This document shows, piece by piece, positions 42,768-52,659 of a stretch of 64,000 nucleotides of DNA. Under the pieces are notes generated by a model. It saw only the letters and a list, made by a program, of their open reading frames with translations, did not search any database and was not told the DNA's origin. The stretch is from Prauserella salsuginis (GTDB taxonomy: Bacteria > Actinomycetota > Actinomycetes > Mycobacteriales > Pseudonocardiaceae): the NCBI RefSeq assembly GCF_024648885.1, contig NZ_JANBBF010000014.1:62001-126000 (forward strand), given 5' to 3'. The position numbers and the translations under genes were made by a program. Numbering within the stretch: position 1 is the first letter of the stretch; every line of letters starts with the position of its first letter.

Positions 42768-43529
42768 TCAGAGCTGGACACCGCGGGTGAGCGCGCCGTC
42801 CACGACGAGGTTGGTGCCGGTGATGTAGCTCGCCGCGGGGCTGGCCAGGAACGCCACGGCCTTCGCGACCTCGTCCGGGGTGCCCATGCGGCCCGTGGGA
42901 TTCAGCGACAGGGCGTACTCGAAGAGCTCGGGATTGTTCTCCTCGTTGCTCGCCCAGATCCCGCCCGGGAAGTACGTGTTGCCCGGGGAGACGCTGTTGG
43001 CCCGAATCGGTTTGTCCGCGAGCTGGTGGGCCAGCCCTTGGGTGTAGTGCACGATCGCCGCCTTGAACGTGCCGTAGGGACCTGCGGCGAAGTCCACCTC
43101 ACGCCCGGACACGCTCGAGATCGTGACGATCGAGCCCGCACTGCTGCGTTCCAGGTACGGCATCGCGGCGTTCACCGTGCGGACCGTGTGCATCATGTCG
43201 ACCTGGAAACTGGTGTTCCAGTTCTCCTCCGAGTCCGGGATCGCGAGCGCGCTGACGTTCGCCACGACGATGTCCACCCCGCCGAGCTCCTCCGCACTGG
43301 ACTCGACCCACCTGCCGATGCTGTCGGCGTCGGCGACGTCCACGACGCTGCCCGTCGCGGTGTACCCGCTGCCCTGCAGATCCGCGACCGTCGCTTCCAC
43401 ATCGGACTTCGTGCGCGCACACAGCGAGACAGCCGCTCCTTCGCCGGCGAGCGCGCGGACGGTCGCGGCACCGATTCCCTTGGTGCCGCCGGTGACGAGC
43501 GCCTTCAGTCCGTCGAGTCCCAGGTCCAT
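42768..43529 (-). CDS. short-chain dehydrogenase/reductase
   Basis: 253 residues from ATG 43529, with GGAGGA 6 bases upstream. Classical SDR: cofactor motif [12 protein letters not shown] at the NNAG position, catalytic Tyr-x-x-x-Lys in PYGTFKAA, and [30 protein letters not shown] closes the protein. The reaction is NAD(P)-dependent on an alcohol or keto group. It follows the amidase gene by 34 bases in an operon. Confidence 0.92.
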   Translation of the reverse strand: MDLGLDGLKALVTGGTKGIGAATVRALAGEGAAVSLCARTKSDVEATVADLQGSGYTATGSVVDVADADSIGRWVESSAEELGGVDIVVANVSALAIPDSEENWNTSFQVDMMHTVRTVNAAMPYLERSSAGSIVTISSVSGREVDFAAGPYGTFKAAIVHYTQGLAHQLADKPIRANSVSPGNTYFPGGIWASNEENNPELFEYALSLNPTGRMGTPDEVAKAVAFLASPAASYITGTNLVVDGALTRGVQL

Positions 43530-43563
43530 GGGTCGTCCTCCATATCGTCGCGGTATCCGGGCC

Positions 43564-44562
43564 TCACAGGTTCGCTGCACGCTCCCGCAGGCTGCGGTGC
43601 ATGGCTTCGTAAGGGGCGGCGGTGGGCAGCAGGCTCTTGGCGAGCTTCGTGGCCGCGCTGTAGTTGGCGTCGCACACGTTCGCCAGCGGCGACTCGCTGA
43701 TCTGGGTGACCAGCTGATAGCCGTCCATGGCGTCGAGGCCGTACAACTCGCCGAGCCAGCGGATCATGTCGACCTGGCTCGCGCGCCACGCGTCCTCGAG
43801 CGGCCTGCTCGAACCGATCACGGTGAGATACTCGTCTGATTCGATCCGGGGCCACGCCGGGCCGCCACCCTTGATCAGGTCCACCAGCAGCGTCACGTGC
43901 ATGGCACCTTCCACCGCCGTGCCACAGGATTCGCCCTCGCCCTGCCGGTAGTGGCCGTCTCCGACGGAGAACAACCCGCCGTCCACATTGACTCCGAGAT
44001 AGCACGTCACGCCCGGCTTCATCTCCGGCGTATCCATGTTGCCGCCGAAGACGTCCGGCACCAGCGACGAGCGAGCCTCCCCCGCGGCGGGTGCCACACC
44101 GACGGTGCCGAGCATCGGGGCAAACGGCAGTTCCAGCGTCAGGTCCGTGGACTGGGCGGCGAACTCCACGGTGCCGCGGTCGCTGTTCACCTCGTAGATC
44201 CACGTCTTCTCGGGTAGTGGTTCCTGCAGCAACGCCGTGCGATCCGTGCCGGTCAGTCCGCCGAACAGCGGGATGGTCGTGGACGCGCCCCAGCCTCTCG
44301 CCGGCGTCAGGTCCACGATGTGCAGTGCCAACGTGTCCCCCGGCTCGGCTCCCTCCACGTGGAACGGTCCCGTCTGCGGGTTCACGTACGGCATGTTCAG
44401 CGAGGCGCTGGGAAGGTCCGTGACGTCGCGCAGCCGACCGCAGAAGGCGTCGTCGGTCCACAGGCGCAGCAGCGTTCCCGGTTCGATCCGGTGCGTCGGC
44501 GGCACGCCGCCGAACGTCCAGGCGTACTGCTCCGGCTCCGGCGTGAAGTCGACGACGTCCAC
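43564..44562 (-). CDS. acetamidase/formamidase family protein
   Basis: 332 residues from GTG 44562, chosen for the strong AGGAGG 4 bases upstream. The family signatures are present: [67 protein letters not shown] and [12 protein letters not shown]. FmdA_AmdA enzymes hydrolyse formamide or acetamide to the acid and ammonia. The operon with an SDR suggests a small catabolic route. Confidence 0.92.
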   Translation of the reverse strand: MDVVDFTPEPEQYAWTFGGVPPTHRIEPGTLLRLWTDDAFCGRLRDVTDLPSASLNMPYVNPQTGPFHVEGAEPGDTLALHIVDLTPARGWGASTTIPLFGGLTGTDRTALLQEPLPEKTWIYEVNSDRGTVEFAAQSTDLTLELPFAPMLGTVGVAPAAGEARSSLVPDVFGGNMDTPEMKPGVTCYLGVNVDGGLFSVGDGHYRQGEGESCGTAVEGAMHVTLLVDLIKGGGPAWPRIESDEYLTVIGSSRPLEDAWRASQVDMIRWLGELYGLDAMDGYQLVTQISESPLANVCDANYSAATKLAKSLLPTAAPYEAMHRSLRERAANL

Positions 44563-44707
44563 AGGACCTCCTTCGATCGAGCCGCCCCGTCCCGGCGCGT
44601 GCCGTACGCCCCTTCCTAACGCACGACACCCGCCGAGGCCAGCCACAGCGCGAGCCCCGGCGGGCGAGCGGCCGGGTGGACGGCCCCGAAGGCCCACCGG
44701 ATCGGTC

Positions 44708-46123
44708 TCATCCCGGGGTTCGCGCCGACGCACTCCGGGACAGCGCCAGCACGACGGCCGCCCCGACGAGGGAGAGCGTTCCGGTCAGTACGGCCACGTG
44801 GTTCCAGCCCGACAGCTGGGCGGCGAGGTCACCGGCGGGAGCGGCGGCGAGCACACCGACGACGGTGACTCCGATAGACGCACCGACGTAACGGGTGGTG
44901 TTGTTCATCCCGACCCCGACGGCGGCGCGTTCGGGCGGAACCGTGGCGGTCGCCTGCCGCCCCAGACCGGCGTTGAGGACACCGGTGGCCACGCCGGCGA
45001 CGAGCAGACCGGGAACCAGACGCGCACCGGTCGAGCCCACCTCCAGCCCGGTGAGTAGCAGCAGGCCGACACCCGTGACCCCGAGACCGATCGCCAGCTG
45101 CGCCGTTCCGCCCAGCCACGCGGCCAACCCGCGGCTGAGCACCGCGGAGACAGCGCTCGTGCCGGACCAGAGCACGAGCAGGGCGCTGGCCTCGAAAGTC
45201 GTCATCCCCATGCTGGTCACGAGGAACGTGCAGGCGAACGACAGCAGGGCGATCACACCGGCACCGGTGGCGGTCGCCGCGACCGTCGCGGCCACGAAGT
45301 CGCCTCGGCGAAAGAGACCGAAGTCCACCATGGGTGACCGGCCGCGGAACTGGCTGATCGTGAAGGCCACCAATGTGACCACCGCACCACCGCCGCAGAT
45401 CAGGGCCGGGGCGAGACCGCCCTGGCGCGTTTCGACCAACGCGACCAGCCCGAGTCCGAGCCCGCCGGTCAGCAACGCGGCGCCGAGCAGGTCCAGCCGT
45501 CTGCCCGCGATCACCGCGGTCTCGGAGAAGCACCACCGGGCGGCGACGGCGATGCCCGCCCCGGACACGGCGAGCAGCCAGTAGGGCACGTGCCACAGCT
45601 CGACGAGGTCGAACAGGCCGGTCAGCAACGGGCCGAGCGCGATGCCCAGCCCCATGCTGGCGCCCCACCAACTGGCGGCGGTCGATCGGGCCGCGGCGTC
45701 CCCCGTCACCGCGGCCACGAGCCCGAGTCCGGTCGCGATCAGCCCGGCCGCGCCGACGCCTTCGACGACTCGCCCCACGACGAACTGCGTCGCCGTGGTC
45801 GCAGTGGCGCAGACCACCGAACCTGCCGCGAAGATCCAGGCACCGAGTGTGAAGACCCTGCGACGGCCGGACTGGTCGGCAAGCGCGCCTGCCGTCAGCA
45901 GACTCAACGCCAGACCGGTGCTCATCGAGCTCAGGATCCACAGGGTCGCCCCGGACGGGGCGGCCACCGCGGCGGTGACCGTCGCCGCGTTCCCCAGTGG
46001 GCCCGAATAGGCCAGCATCGCCACGAACGTGCTCAGCGACGTCAGCGCCAGCGCCGCGGCGAACGACCCACGTGCACCGCCGGTGCCCTGGGGCATGGAA
46101 GGACGAAGATTTGGTCTGCTCAC
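44708..46123 (-). CDS. MFS transporter, DHA2 (14-helix) type
   Basis: 471 residues from GTG 46123, with about 14 hydrophobic helices. The antiporter signature appears as GRVVEGVGAAGLIATG and SWWGASMGLGIALGPLLTG. DHA2 proteins export drugs and dyes with protons. It is divergent from an HxlR regulator 61 bases away. One GGTCT-type palindrome overlaps its start codon, so tight repression is likely. Confidence 0.88.
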   Translation of the reverse strand: MSRPNLRPSMPQGTGGARGSFAAALALTSLSTFVAMLAYSGPLGNAATVTAAVAAPSGATLWILSSMSTGLALSLLTAGALADQSGRRRVFTLGAWIFAAGSVVCATATTATQFVVGRVVEGVGAAGLIATGLGLVAAVTGDAAARSTAASWWGASMGLGIALGPLLTGLFDLVELWHVPYWLLAVSGAGIAVAARWCFSETAVIAGRRLDLLGAALLTGGLGLGLVALVETRQGGLAPALICGGGAVVTLVAFTISQFRGRSPMVDFGLFRRGDFVAATVAATATGAGVIALLSFACTFLVTSMGMTTFEASALLVLWSGTSAVSAVLSRGLAAWLGGTAQLAIGLGVTGVGLLLLTGLEVGSTGARLVPGLLVAGVATGVLNAGLGRQATATVPPERAAVGVGMNNTTRYVGASIGVTVVGVLAAAPAGDLAAQLSGWNHVAVLTGTLSLVGAAVVLALSRSASARTPG

Positions 46124-46130
46124 AAGACCA
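46112..46130. promoter_or_regulatory. HxlR operator over the MFS start codon
   Basis: TGGTCT-N7-AGACCA, a perfect 6-bp inverted repeat whose spacer includes the CAC complement of the GTG at 46121-46123. It shares the TTTGGTCTG half-site with the second operator. Confidence 0.65.
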
Positions 46131-46145
46131 CGATGACACAGGTTT

Positions 46146-46162
46146 GGTCTGGTGAACAGACC
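46146..46162. promoter_or_regulatory. second HxlR operator
   Basis: GGTCTG-N5-CAGACC, a perfect 6-bp inverted repeat between the MFS and HxlR genes, 23 bases before the regulator start. Confidence 0.65.
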
Positions 46163-46184
46163 GACCCGTCGGTACGATGGTGGC

Positions 46185-46721
46185 GTGGCACTGGGAACCG
46201 GATACGACCAGCAGGCCTGTCACCTCGCTCGTGCGCTGGAAGTCGTCGGCGAACGCTGGACCCTGCTGATCCTGCGCGACTGCTTCTACGGCGTGCGCCG
46301 CTTCACGGACCTGCGCGAGCACCTCGACATCTCCCGAGCCGTACTCACCGACCGGCTGGACACCCTGATCGAGCACGGCGTGCTGATCCGCGAGGACTCG
46401 GACGGTCATCCGGAGTATCTGCTCACCGAGGCCGGCCGGGCGCTGTGGCCCACGATCTTCTCCCTGTCCAAATGGGGTGAGCGGCACACGAGCGGACCGC
46501 ACCCGGCCCGGCTCTTCAGCCACGCGACGTGCGGCACCGACATCGACGACGTCGGGCGATGCCACACGTGCGGCGAGGTCCCCGACCCCGAGGACCTGGT
46601 CGTGCGGCCCGGCCCCGGCACGAACGCGATGCGCCGCAGCGACCGGGTCGCCCGCGCCCTGGAACGTCCCCATCGCATGCTGACCCCGATCACCACCGCG
46701 GCCGGCCCGATCACCGGGTGA
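46185..46721 (+). CDS. HxlR-family regulator
   Basis: 178 residues from GTG 46185. The winged helix is RALEVVGERWTLLILRDCFY, GVRRFTDLREHLDISRAVLT, DRLDTLIEHGVLIRE. The C-terminal extension after residue 120 contains C-x-x-x-x-D-x-x-x-x-C-x-x-C (CGTDIDDVGRCHTCGE), a likely small zinc ribbon. It faces the DHA2-type exporter and probably binds the two GGTCT palindromes. Confidence 0.88.
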   Translation: MALGTGYDQQACHLARALEVVGERWTLLILRDCFYGVRRFTDLREHLDISRAVLTDRLDTLIEHGVLIREDSDGHPEYLLTEAGRALWPTIFSLSKWGERHTSGPHPARLFSHATCGTDIDDVGRCHTCGEVPDPEDLVVRPGPGTNAMRRSDRVARALERPHRMLTPITTAAGPITG

Positions 46722-46892
46722 CCGGGCGTCCCGCGTTCGCCGACCCGAGCGGGCCGCCGCGCGTGGCACACCGTCGGCGGCACGGCCGGACCACTCGGAC
46801 GCGCGAGCCCGGCAGCGACCGGCCACAGTGGACACGGTCGACATGACTGCGGCCGGCTAATCCGGGGTATCGACCCACGAGACGGCCTGTTT

Positions 46893-46920
46893 CGCCCCTC
46901 GGGACACGCCCCTCGGGATA
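46893..46920. repeat. 14-bp tandem repeat downstream of the VOC gene
   Basis: CGCCCCTCGGGACA and CGCCCCTCGGGATA, two adjacent 14-bp units, lie 20 bases past the VOC gene stop. Confidence 0.65.
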
Positions 46921-46940
46921 CCGTCGCCGACGGTCACCCG

Positions 46941-47378
46941 TCAGTCCAAACAGAACTCGTTACCTTCGGGATCGGTCATCACGATCCACCCGGCGCCGAG
47001 CGGCGGGGCCGGCTCGAACCGTTCGAGCCGCTTCGCACCGAGCACGACGAGCCGCTCCGATTCCTGCTCGAGCGCGGCCATCCGCGGTTCCCCTTCGAGA
47101 CCCGGCGCGGCGCGTACGTCGATGTGCAGCCGGTTCTTGCCCGCCTTCTCCTCCGGCACCCGTTGCAGGAAGATCCGCGGACCCTCGCCGTCCGGGTCGA
47201 CGATCGCGTTCGCGTCGTTCCACCGCTCCTCCGGCACGCCCATCGCGGCGAGCGCCTCGTTCCACGTCGCATGCCCGCCCGGTGGATCCATCTGCCGGTA
47301 GCCGAGCACCTCCGCCCAGAACGTGCCGAGGGTTTCCGGGTCCGCGGCGTCGATGGTGATCTGCAGGTGTCGTGCCAT
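46941..47378 (-). CDS. VOC (glyoxalase/bleomycin-resistance fold) protein
   Basis: 145 residues from ATG 47378. Two beta-alpha-beta-beta-beta repeats begin ARHLQITIDAADPETLGTFW and RLHIDVRAAPGLEGEPRMAA, and the protein ends IVMTDPEGNEFCLD, the usual VOC terminus. Metal or ligand residues His4 and Glu near the end are in place. It is one base downstream of the DinB gene (TGACATG), so the pair is coupled. Confidence 0.9.
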   Translation of the reverse strand: MARHLQITIDAADPETLGTFWAEVLGYRQMDPPGGHATWNEALAAMGVPEERWNDANAIVDPDGEGPRIFLQRVPEEKAGKNRLHIDVRAAPGLEGEPRMAALEQESERLVVLGAKRLERFEPAPPLGAGWIVMTDPEGNEFCLD

Positions 47379-47379
47379 G

Positions 47380-47982
47380 TCAGCGCTCCGTGTGCAGGTA
47401 GAGATCGCGCAGGAGCGCGACCTCGGCGAGGTGGTGGATGAGTTCCCGGTGGATGTGGAGGACGAGCCTGGCCATCGAGCTGCCGGCGAACGGGCCCTCG
47501 GCCGGACCGCACGGCTGCGCGAGCCCCTCGTCGCCCAATGCCTCGACCCCGCCGACCCACGTCGCGTACTCGGCGTCGAGCTGTGCCAGCGCACCCTCGG
47601 CCGTCTCGGCGTACTCGAACGCGGCGTAGTCGGTGGGAGTGCGGCCGAAGTGCGCCGCATTGCGCATGGCGAGGACGCCCACGATCACGTGCCCCAGCCG
47701 CCAGGCGATCGTCGTCACCGGCTCGGGTTCGGGCGGCGGAGCGGCGAAGTCGATGGTCATCGCACCGGAGCCACCCTGGATGGGTGCACTACTCGTGCCC
47801 CGCGGCCGGACGTTCCACGCGCCGGGAGCGGGCTCCCAGAAGTACTCGTCGTCGGTCAGCCCGCCCAGGCGCGGCCGGAGCTGGTTGTCCCAGTGCCACG
47901 TGATCTGATCCCGCAGCACGGCGTTCCACGTACCGGCTGCGTGCCGGATCGTGGGGTCGCTCGTGAATGTCGATTCGGTCAT
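47380..47982 (-). CDS. DinB-family protein
   Basis: 200 residues from ATG 47982. The DinB four-helix bundle is recognisable: WHWDNQLRPRLGGLTDDEYFWEP at the start, TTIAWRLGHVIVGV (metal His), and LVLHIHRELIHHLAEVALLRDLY (metal His-x-x-x-His). The fold hosts thiol-dependent enzymes (mycothiol or bacillithiol transferases). It is divergent from a WYL regulator with a shared 61-base intergenic region. Confidence 0.88.
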   Translation of the reverse strand: MTESTFTSDPTIRHAAGTWNAVLRDQITWHWDNQLRPRLGGLTDDEYFWEPAPGAWNVRPRGTSSAPIQGGSGAMTIDFAAPPPEPEPVTTIAWRLGHVIVGVLAMRNAAHFGRTPTDYAAFEYAETAEGALAQLDAEYATWVGGVEALGDEGLAQPCGPAEGPFAGSSMARLVLHIHRELIHHLAEVALLRDLYLHTER

Positions 47983-48002
47983 GACGCCAGTCTCGCGTGA
48001 AA

Positions 48003-48023
48003 TGCGGACAGTTGCCGTCCGCA
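48003..48023. promoter_or_regulatory. operator between DinB and WYL genes
   Basis: TGCGGAC-N7-GTCCGCA, a perfect 7-bp inverted repeat in the 61-base divergent region. The flanks put it over both candidate promoters. Confidence 0.6.
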
Positions 48024-48043
48024 ATGTGTGCCAGGATCCGGAC

Positions 48044-49027
48044 ATGACCGTCGAGGGGACCACCGAACGGGTATTGCGACTTCTGGAGCTGCTGCAACGC
48101 AGGCCCGTCTGGACCGCGAGCGAACTGGCCGCCGAACTCGACGTCACCAACCGCTCGGTGCGCCGCGACGTCGAACGCCTCCGTGCACTCGGCTATCCGG
48201 TGCAGGCCACGGCGGGTGTCGGCGGCGGGTACCAGCTCGGCGCGGGCACCCGCCTTCCGCCGCTGTTGCTCGACGACGCCGAGGCGATCGCGACCGCCGT
48301 GTCCCTGCGGATCGCGTCCGGCGGCACGGTCGCGGGCACCGGCGAGGCCGCGCTGCGGGTGCTGGCCAAGCTCGACCAGGTGATGCCTCCCCGCCTGCGC
48401 AGCGAGGTCCGCGCCGTGCACACCGCGACCGACACGCTCGTCGCCCCCGGAGCCGAGGTCGACCCCGACATCCTGCTCACCCTCGCCAGGGCGTGCCGCG
48501 ACACCGTCCGCGCCCGGTTCGGCTACACGACGATGCGCGGCGACGCCGGAACCCGCACGGTCGAACCCGTGCGCATGGTCGCCACGAGCCATCGCTGGTA
48601 CCTCATGGCGTGGGACGTCGACCGGGACGACTGGCGCACGTTCCGCCTCGATCGCATGCACGACGTGGCCGCCACGACCTGGCGTTTCCACCCGCGTGAA
48701 CATCCCGACCCCGTCGCCTACGTGCAGGAATCGGTGACGGCCTCGCCCTACCGCCACACCGCGCGCGTACGCGTCCATGCGAGCGCGGACCGAGTCGCCG
48801 CCTACGTGCCGCCACAGGCCGCCCGCGTCACCCCGGAGACCGGCGAGCAGCCCGGGACCGGTGAGCGCTGTCTGCTCGTCTCGGGAGGTGACGACCTCGA
48901 CCTGATCGCCCTGCACCTCGCCCGGCTCCCGTTCGACAGCGAGATCCTCGGACCGCCCGAGCTGCGCGAGGCCGCCGACCGCCTGGCCCGCAGGCTGTCC
49001 GGCATGGCAACGGCACCGGGTGACTGA
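48044..49027 (+). CDS. HTH-WYL domain regulator (YafY/PafC-like)
   Basis: 327 residues from ATG 48044. The N-terminal winged helix (VLRLLELLQRRPVWTASELA, AELDVTNRSVRRDVERLRAL) is followed by the WYL domain with RMVATSHRWYLMAWDVDRDD, and a C-terminal WCX-like tail (DLIALHLARLPFDSEILGP). WYL proteins bind nucleic acid or nucleotide ligands and regulate neighbouring genes. It is divergent from the DinB-VOC pair. Confidence 0.92.
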   Translation: MTVEGTTERVLRLLELLQRRPVWTASELAAELDVTNRSVRRDVERLRALGYPVQATAGVGGGYQLGAGTRLPPLLLDDAEAIATAVSLRIASGGTVAGTGEAALRVLAKLDQVMPPRLRSEVRAVHTATDTLVAPGAEVDPDILLTLARACRDTVRARFGYTTMRGDAGTRTVEPVRMVATSHRWYLMAWDVDRDDWRTFRLDRMHDVAATTWRFHPREHPDPVAYVQESVTASPYRHTARVRVHASADRVAAYVPPQAARVTPETGEQPGTGERCLLVSGGDDLDLIALHLARLPFDSEILGPPELREAADRLARRLSGMATAPGD

Positions 49028-50524
<1,497 letters not shown>

Positions 50525-50533
50525 CGTGAAGTG

Positions 50534-50662
50534 ACGTGCCCCCAAGGGCACTTTGGTTTCGTTGAACGCGACCAATCTTCCCCTCGCACCCCGCGGCCAC
50601 GGTGCTGGAAGCGAGGGGAAGAAAAGTCGCACTGAGTGCAACCATGGTGCCCTTGGGGGCGT
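50534..50662. repeat. 129-bp nested inverted-repeat element
   Basis: Outer arms GCCCCCAAGGGCAC (50538-50551) and its perfect complement (50647-50660); inner arms TCTTCCCCTCGC (50576-50587) and complement (50611-50622). The bases between the two stems also pair imperfectly, so the whole element can fold as one long hairpin. It fills the gap between the convergent guaB1 and phoH2 genes and can act as terminator; the design is like a MITE or dispersed palindromic repeat. Confidence 0.75.
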
Positions 50663-50681
50663 GAGAACGGGCGGACGTGGG

Positions 50682-52076
50682 TCAGCCGTGGTACTCGAGC
50701 ATCTCCGTCACCAGGGCGGCGATGGGTGAGCGTTCCGAGCGCGTCATCGTGACGTGCGCGAACAGCGGGTGGCCCTTCAGCTTCTCGATCACCGCCGAGA
50801 CGCCGTCGTGCCTGCCGACCCGCAGGTTGTCACGCTGCGCGACGTCGTGGGTGAGCACCACCCGCGATGCCGACCCGAGCCGCGACAGCACCGTGAGCAG
50901 CACGTTCCGCTCCAGCGACTGCGCCTCGTCGACGATCACGTACGAGTCGTGCAGCGACCGCCCGCGGATGTGGGTCAGCGGCAGCACCTCGAGCATGCCG
51001 CGGTCCAGCACCTCGTCCACGACTTCCTGGCTGACCAGCGCGCCGAGTGTGTCGAACACCGCCTGTGCCCAGGGCTGCATCTTCTCGTTCTCGGACCCGG
51101 GCAGATAACCGAGGTCCTGACCACCGACCGCATACACCGGCCGGAACACGACGACCTTGCGGTGCATCCCGCGTTCCAGCACCGCTTCGAGTCCGGCGCA
51201 CAGCGCGAGCGCCGACTTGCCGGTACCGGCACGGCCGCCGAGCGAGACGATGCCGACCTCCGGGTCGAGCAGCAGGTCGAGCGCAATCCGCTGTTCGGCG
51301 GAGCGGCCGTGCAGCCCGAACGCCTCGCGGTCGCCGCGTACGAGCTTGACCTGCTTGTCCTGCGTCACCCTGCCCAGTGCACTGGACGTGCCGGCCAGCA
51401 GCCGCAGGCCGGTGTGACAGGGCAGTTCGGCCGCGTCGGGCACACCGAAGTCGGCGAGGTCGGCCGAGCCCTTCGAGAACATCTGGTCGATGGCCTCCTG
51501 GGGCACGTCGAGGTCCGCGGTGCCGGTCCAGCCGGACGGCGTGACCTCCTCGGCGCGGTACTCGTCGGCGTCCAGCCCCACGGAACCGGCCTTGACCCGC
51601 AACGGGATGTCCTTGGTGATCAGTGTGACGCCACCGTCGCGCTCGTTCGACAGGTTGAGCGAGCACGCGAGGATGCGGTGGTCGTTGGCCTCGGTGCGGA
51701 ACCCTGGCGGCAGCACCGTCGGGTCCGAGTGGTTCAGCTCGACGTGCAGGGTGCCGCCCTGCTCGCCGATCGGCACCGGGGCGTCGAGCCTGCCGTGCTT
51801 GCGTCGCAGGTCGTCGAGCAGCCGGAGGGCCTCGCGCGCGAACCAGCCCAGCTCGGGGTGGTGCCGCTTACCTTCGAGTTCGTTGATCACCACGATCGGC
51901 AGGACCACCGGATGCTCGGCGAACCTCGTCATCGCCCACGGGTCGGACAGCAGCACCGACGTGTCGAGCACGAAGGTCCGGGGCTGACCTGGGGATCCTG
52001 CGGCGTCGGGGTCGAAGCCCGAGGCGCCGGTGGTAGCGGGGCCGGAGGCATCTTGGGGCGAACGCTGCGCAGTCAC
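50682..52076 (-). CDS. phoH2: PIN-PhoH protein, PhoH2
   Basis: 464 residues from GTG 52076. Residues about 33-175 form a PIN RNase domain ([54 protein letters not shown]). Residues 255-460 form the PhoH RNA-helicase/ATPase domain (Walker [28 protein letters not shown], Walker B VIVDEAQ). In mycobacteria PhoH2 is a sequence-specific RNase/helicase toxin controlled by the upstream PhoAT. Here too a small ORF overlaps the start. Confidence 0.95.
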   Translation of the reverse strand: MTAQRSPQDASGPATTGASGFDPDAAGSPGQPRTFVLDTSVLLSDPWAMTRFAEHPVVLPIVVINELEGKRHHPELGWFAREALRLLDDLRRKHGRLDAPVPIGEQGGTLHVELNHSDPTVLPPGFRTEANDHRILACSLNLSNERDGGVTLITKDIPLRVKAGSVGLDADEYRAEEVTPSGWTGTADLDVPQEAIDQMFSKGSADLADFGVPDAAELPCHTGLRLLAGTSSALGRVTQDKQVKLVRGDREAFGLHGRSAEQRIALDLLLDPEVGIVSLGGRAGTGKSALALCAGLEAVLERGMHRKVVVFRPVYAVGGQDLGYLPGSENEKMQPWAQAVFDTLGALVSQEVVDEVLDRGMLEVLPLTHIRGRSLHDSYVIVDEAQSLERNVLLTVLSRLGSASRVVLTHDVAQRDNLRVGRHDGVSAVIEKLKGHPLFAHVTMTRSERSPIAALVTEMLEYHG

Positions 52077-52294
52077 GACGGCATCTCCCTCAGGGGCGTT
52101 GGCACCACGCCCGCACTCGCTGGGCCGGGCACTGCCCTGGCTGGTCGCTGATCCGACGCCGGAAGCGTCAGGTCACACGGCCACGAGGGCCCGGTGCCGG
52201 CCCCCTCGTGTGCTTGAACGGCTTCGCCGTCCGCTGTGTCACTGCCACGACCAGGGCCTCCCGCGACGAACCACATCGGTTCGTGGTCCGTCAC
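52073..52294 (-). CDS. candidate PhoAT-like antitoxin ORF upstream of phoH2
   Basis: 73 codons from GTG 52294 (ATG 52276 in frame). The stop TGA overlaps the phoH2 GTG as GTGA, the kind of 4-base coupling reported for mycobacterial phoAT-phoH2. The peptide is Gly/Pro/Ala-rich with one Trp-Pro-Cys-Asp stretch and no known domain, so sequence similarity does not support it; the position does. A CGAACC/GGTTCG hairpin (52267-52283) covers its beginning. Confidence 0.35.
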   Translation of the reverse strand: MTDHEPMWFVAGGPGRGSDTADGEAVQAHEGAGTGPSWPCDLTLPASDQRPARAVPGPASAGVVPTPLREMPS

Positions 52295-52659
52295 CCGCGA
52301 AACTACCGCCGACCGTCAATAAACGCAGGCATCCAGCCAGGTGATTCACCGATTTGTCATGTCGCCGCCGGACACGGGACACACGCGCCCCGTGACTCGC
52401 CACCGAAAGTCACGAAACCCGGGTACCGGCACTGCTTTCTTCACTGGGAAAGACCAACGGTTTAGCGCCCGATACAAAGCCCGCGCGGCAATGGCGGATC
52501 GCCATACCAGGAACCATCACCGACAGGCAAGATCAGTACCCCGAGACGGTGATCAACAAGCGTGTAGCACTCACCATATCCGCAGGTCAATACCTGCACC
52601 GGGCGGGATTTCGCGCGCCACTGGCCGGGGCCGGTTCCCACCGAGAACCCGCGACGCGC
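52295..52659. other. 365-base gap upstream of phoH2, AT-richer
   Basis: The region between the candidate phoAT ORF and the stop of the prenyl synthase is less GC-rich than the surroundings and contains the phoH2 promoter region. A TTGACG lies on the minus strand near 52314. I see no further gene, tRNA or riboswitch. Confidence 0.4.

Noticed and set aside
44829-46844. 671-codon minus-strand frame
   Set aside because: Shadow frame of the DHA2 transporter and HxlR genes.
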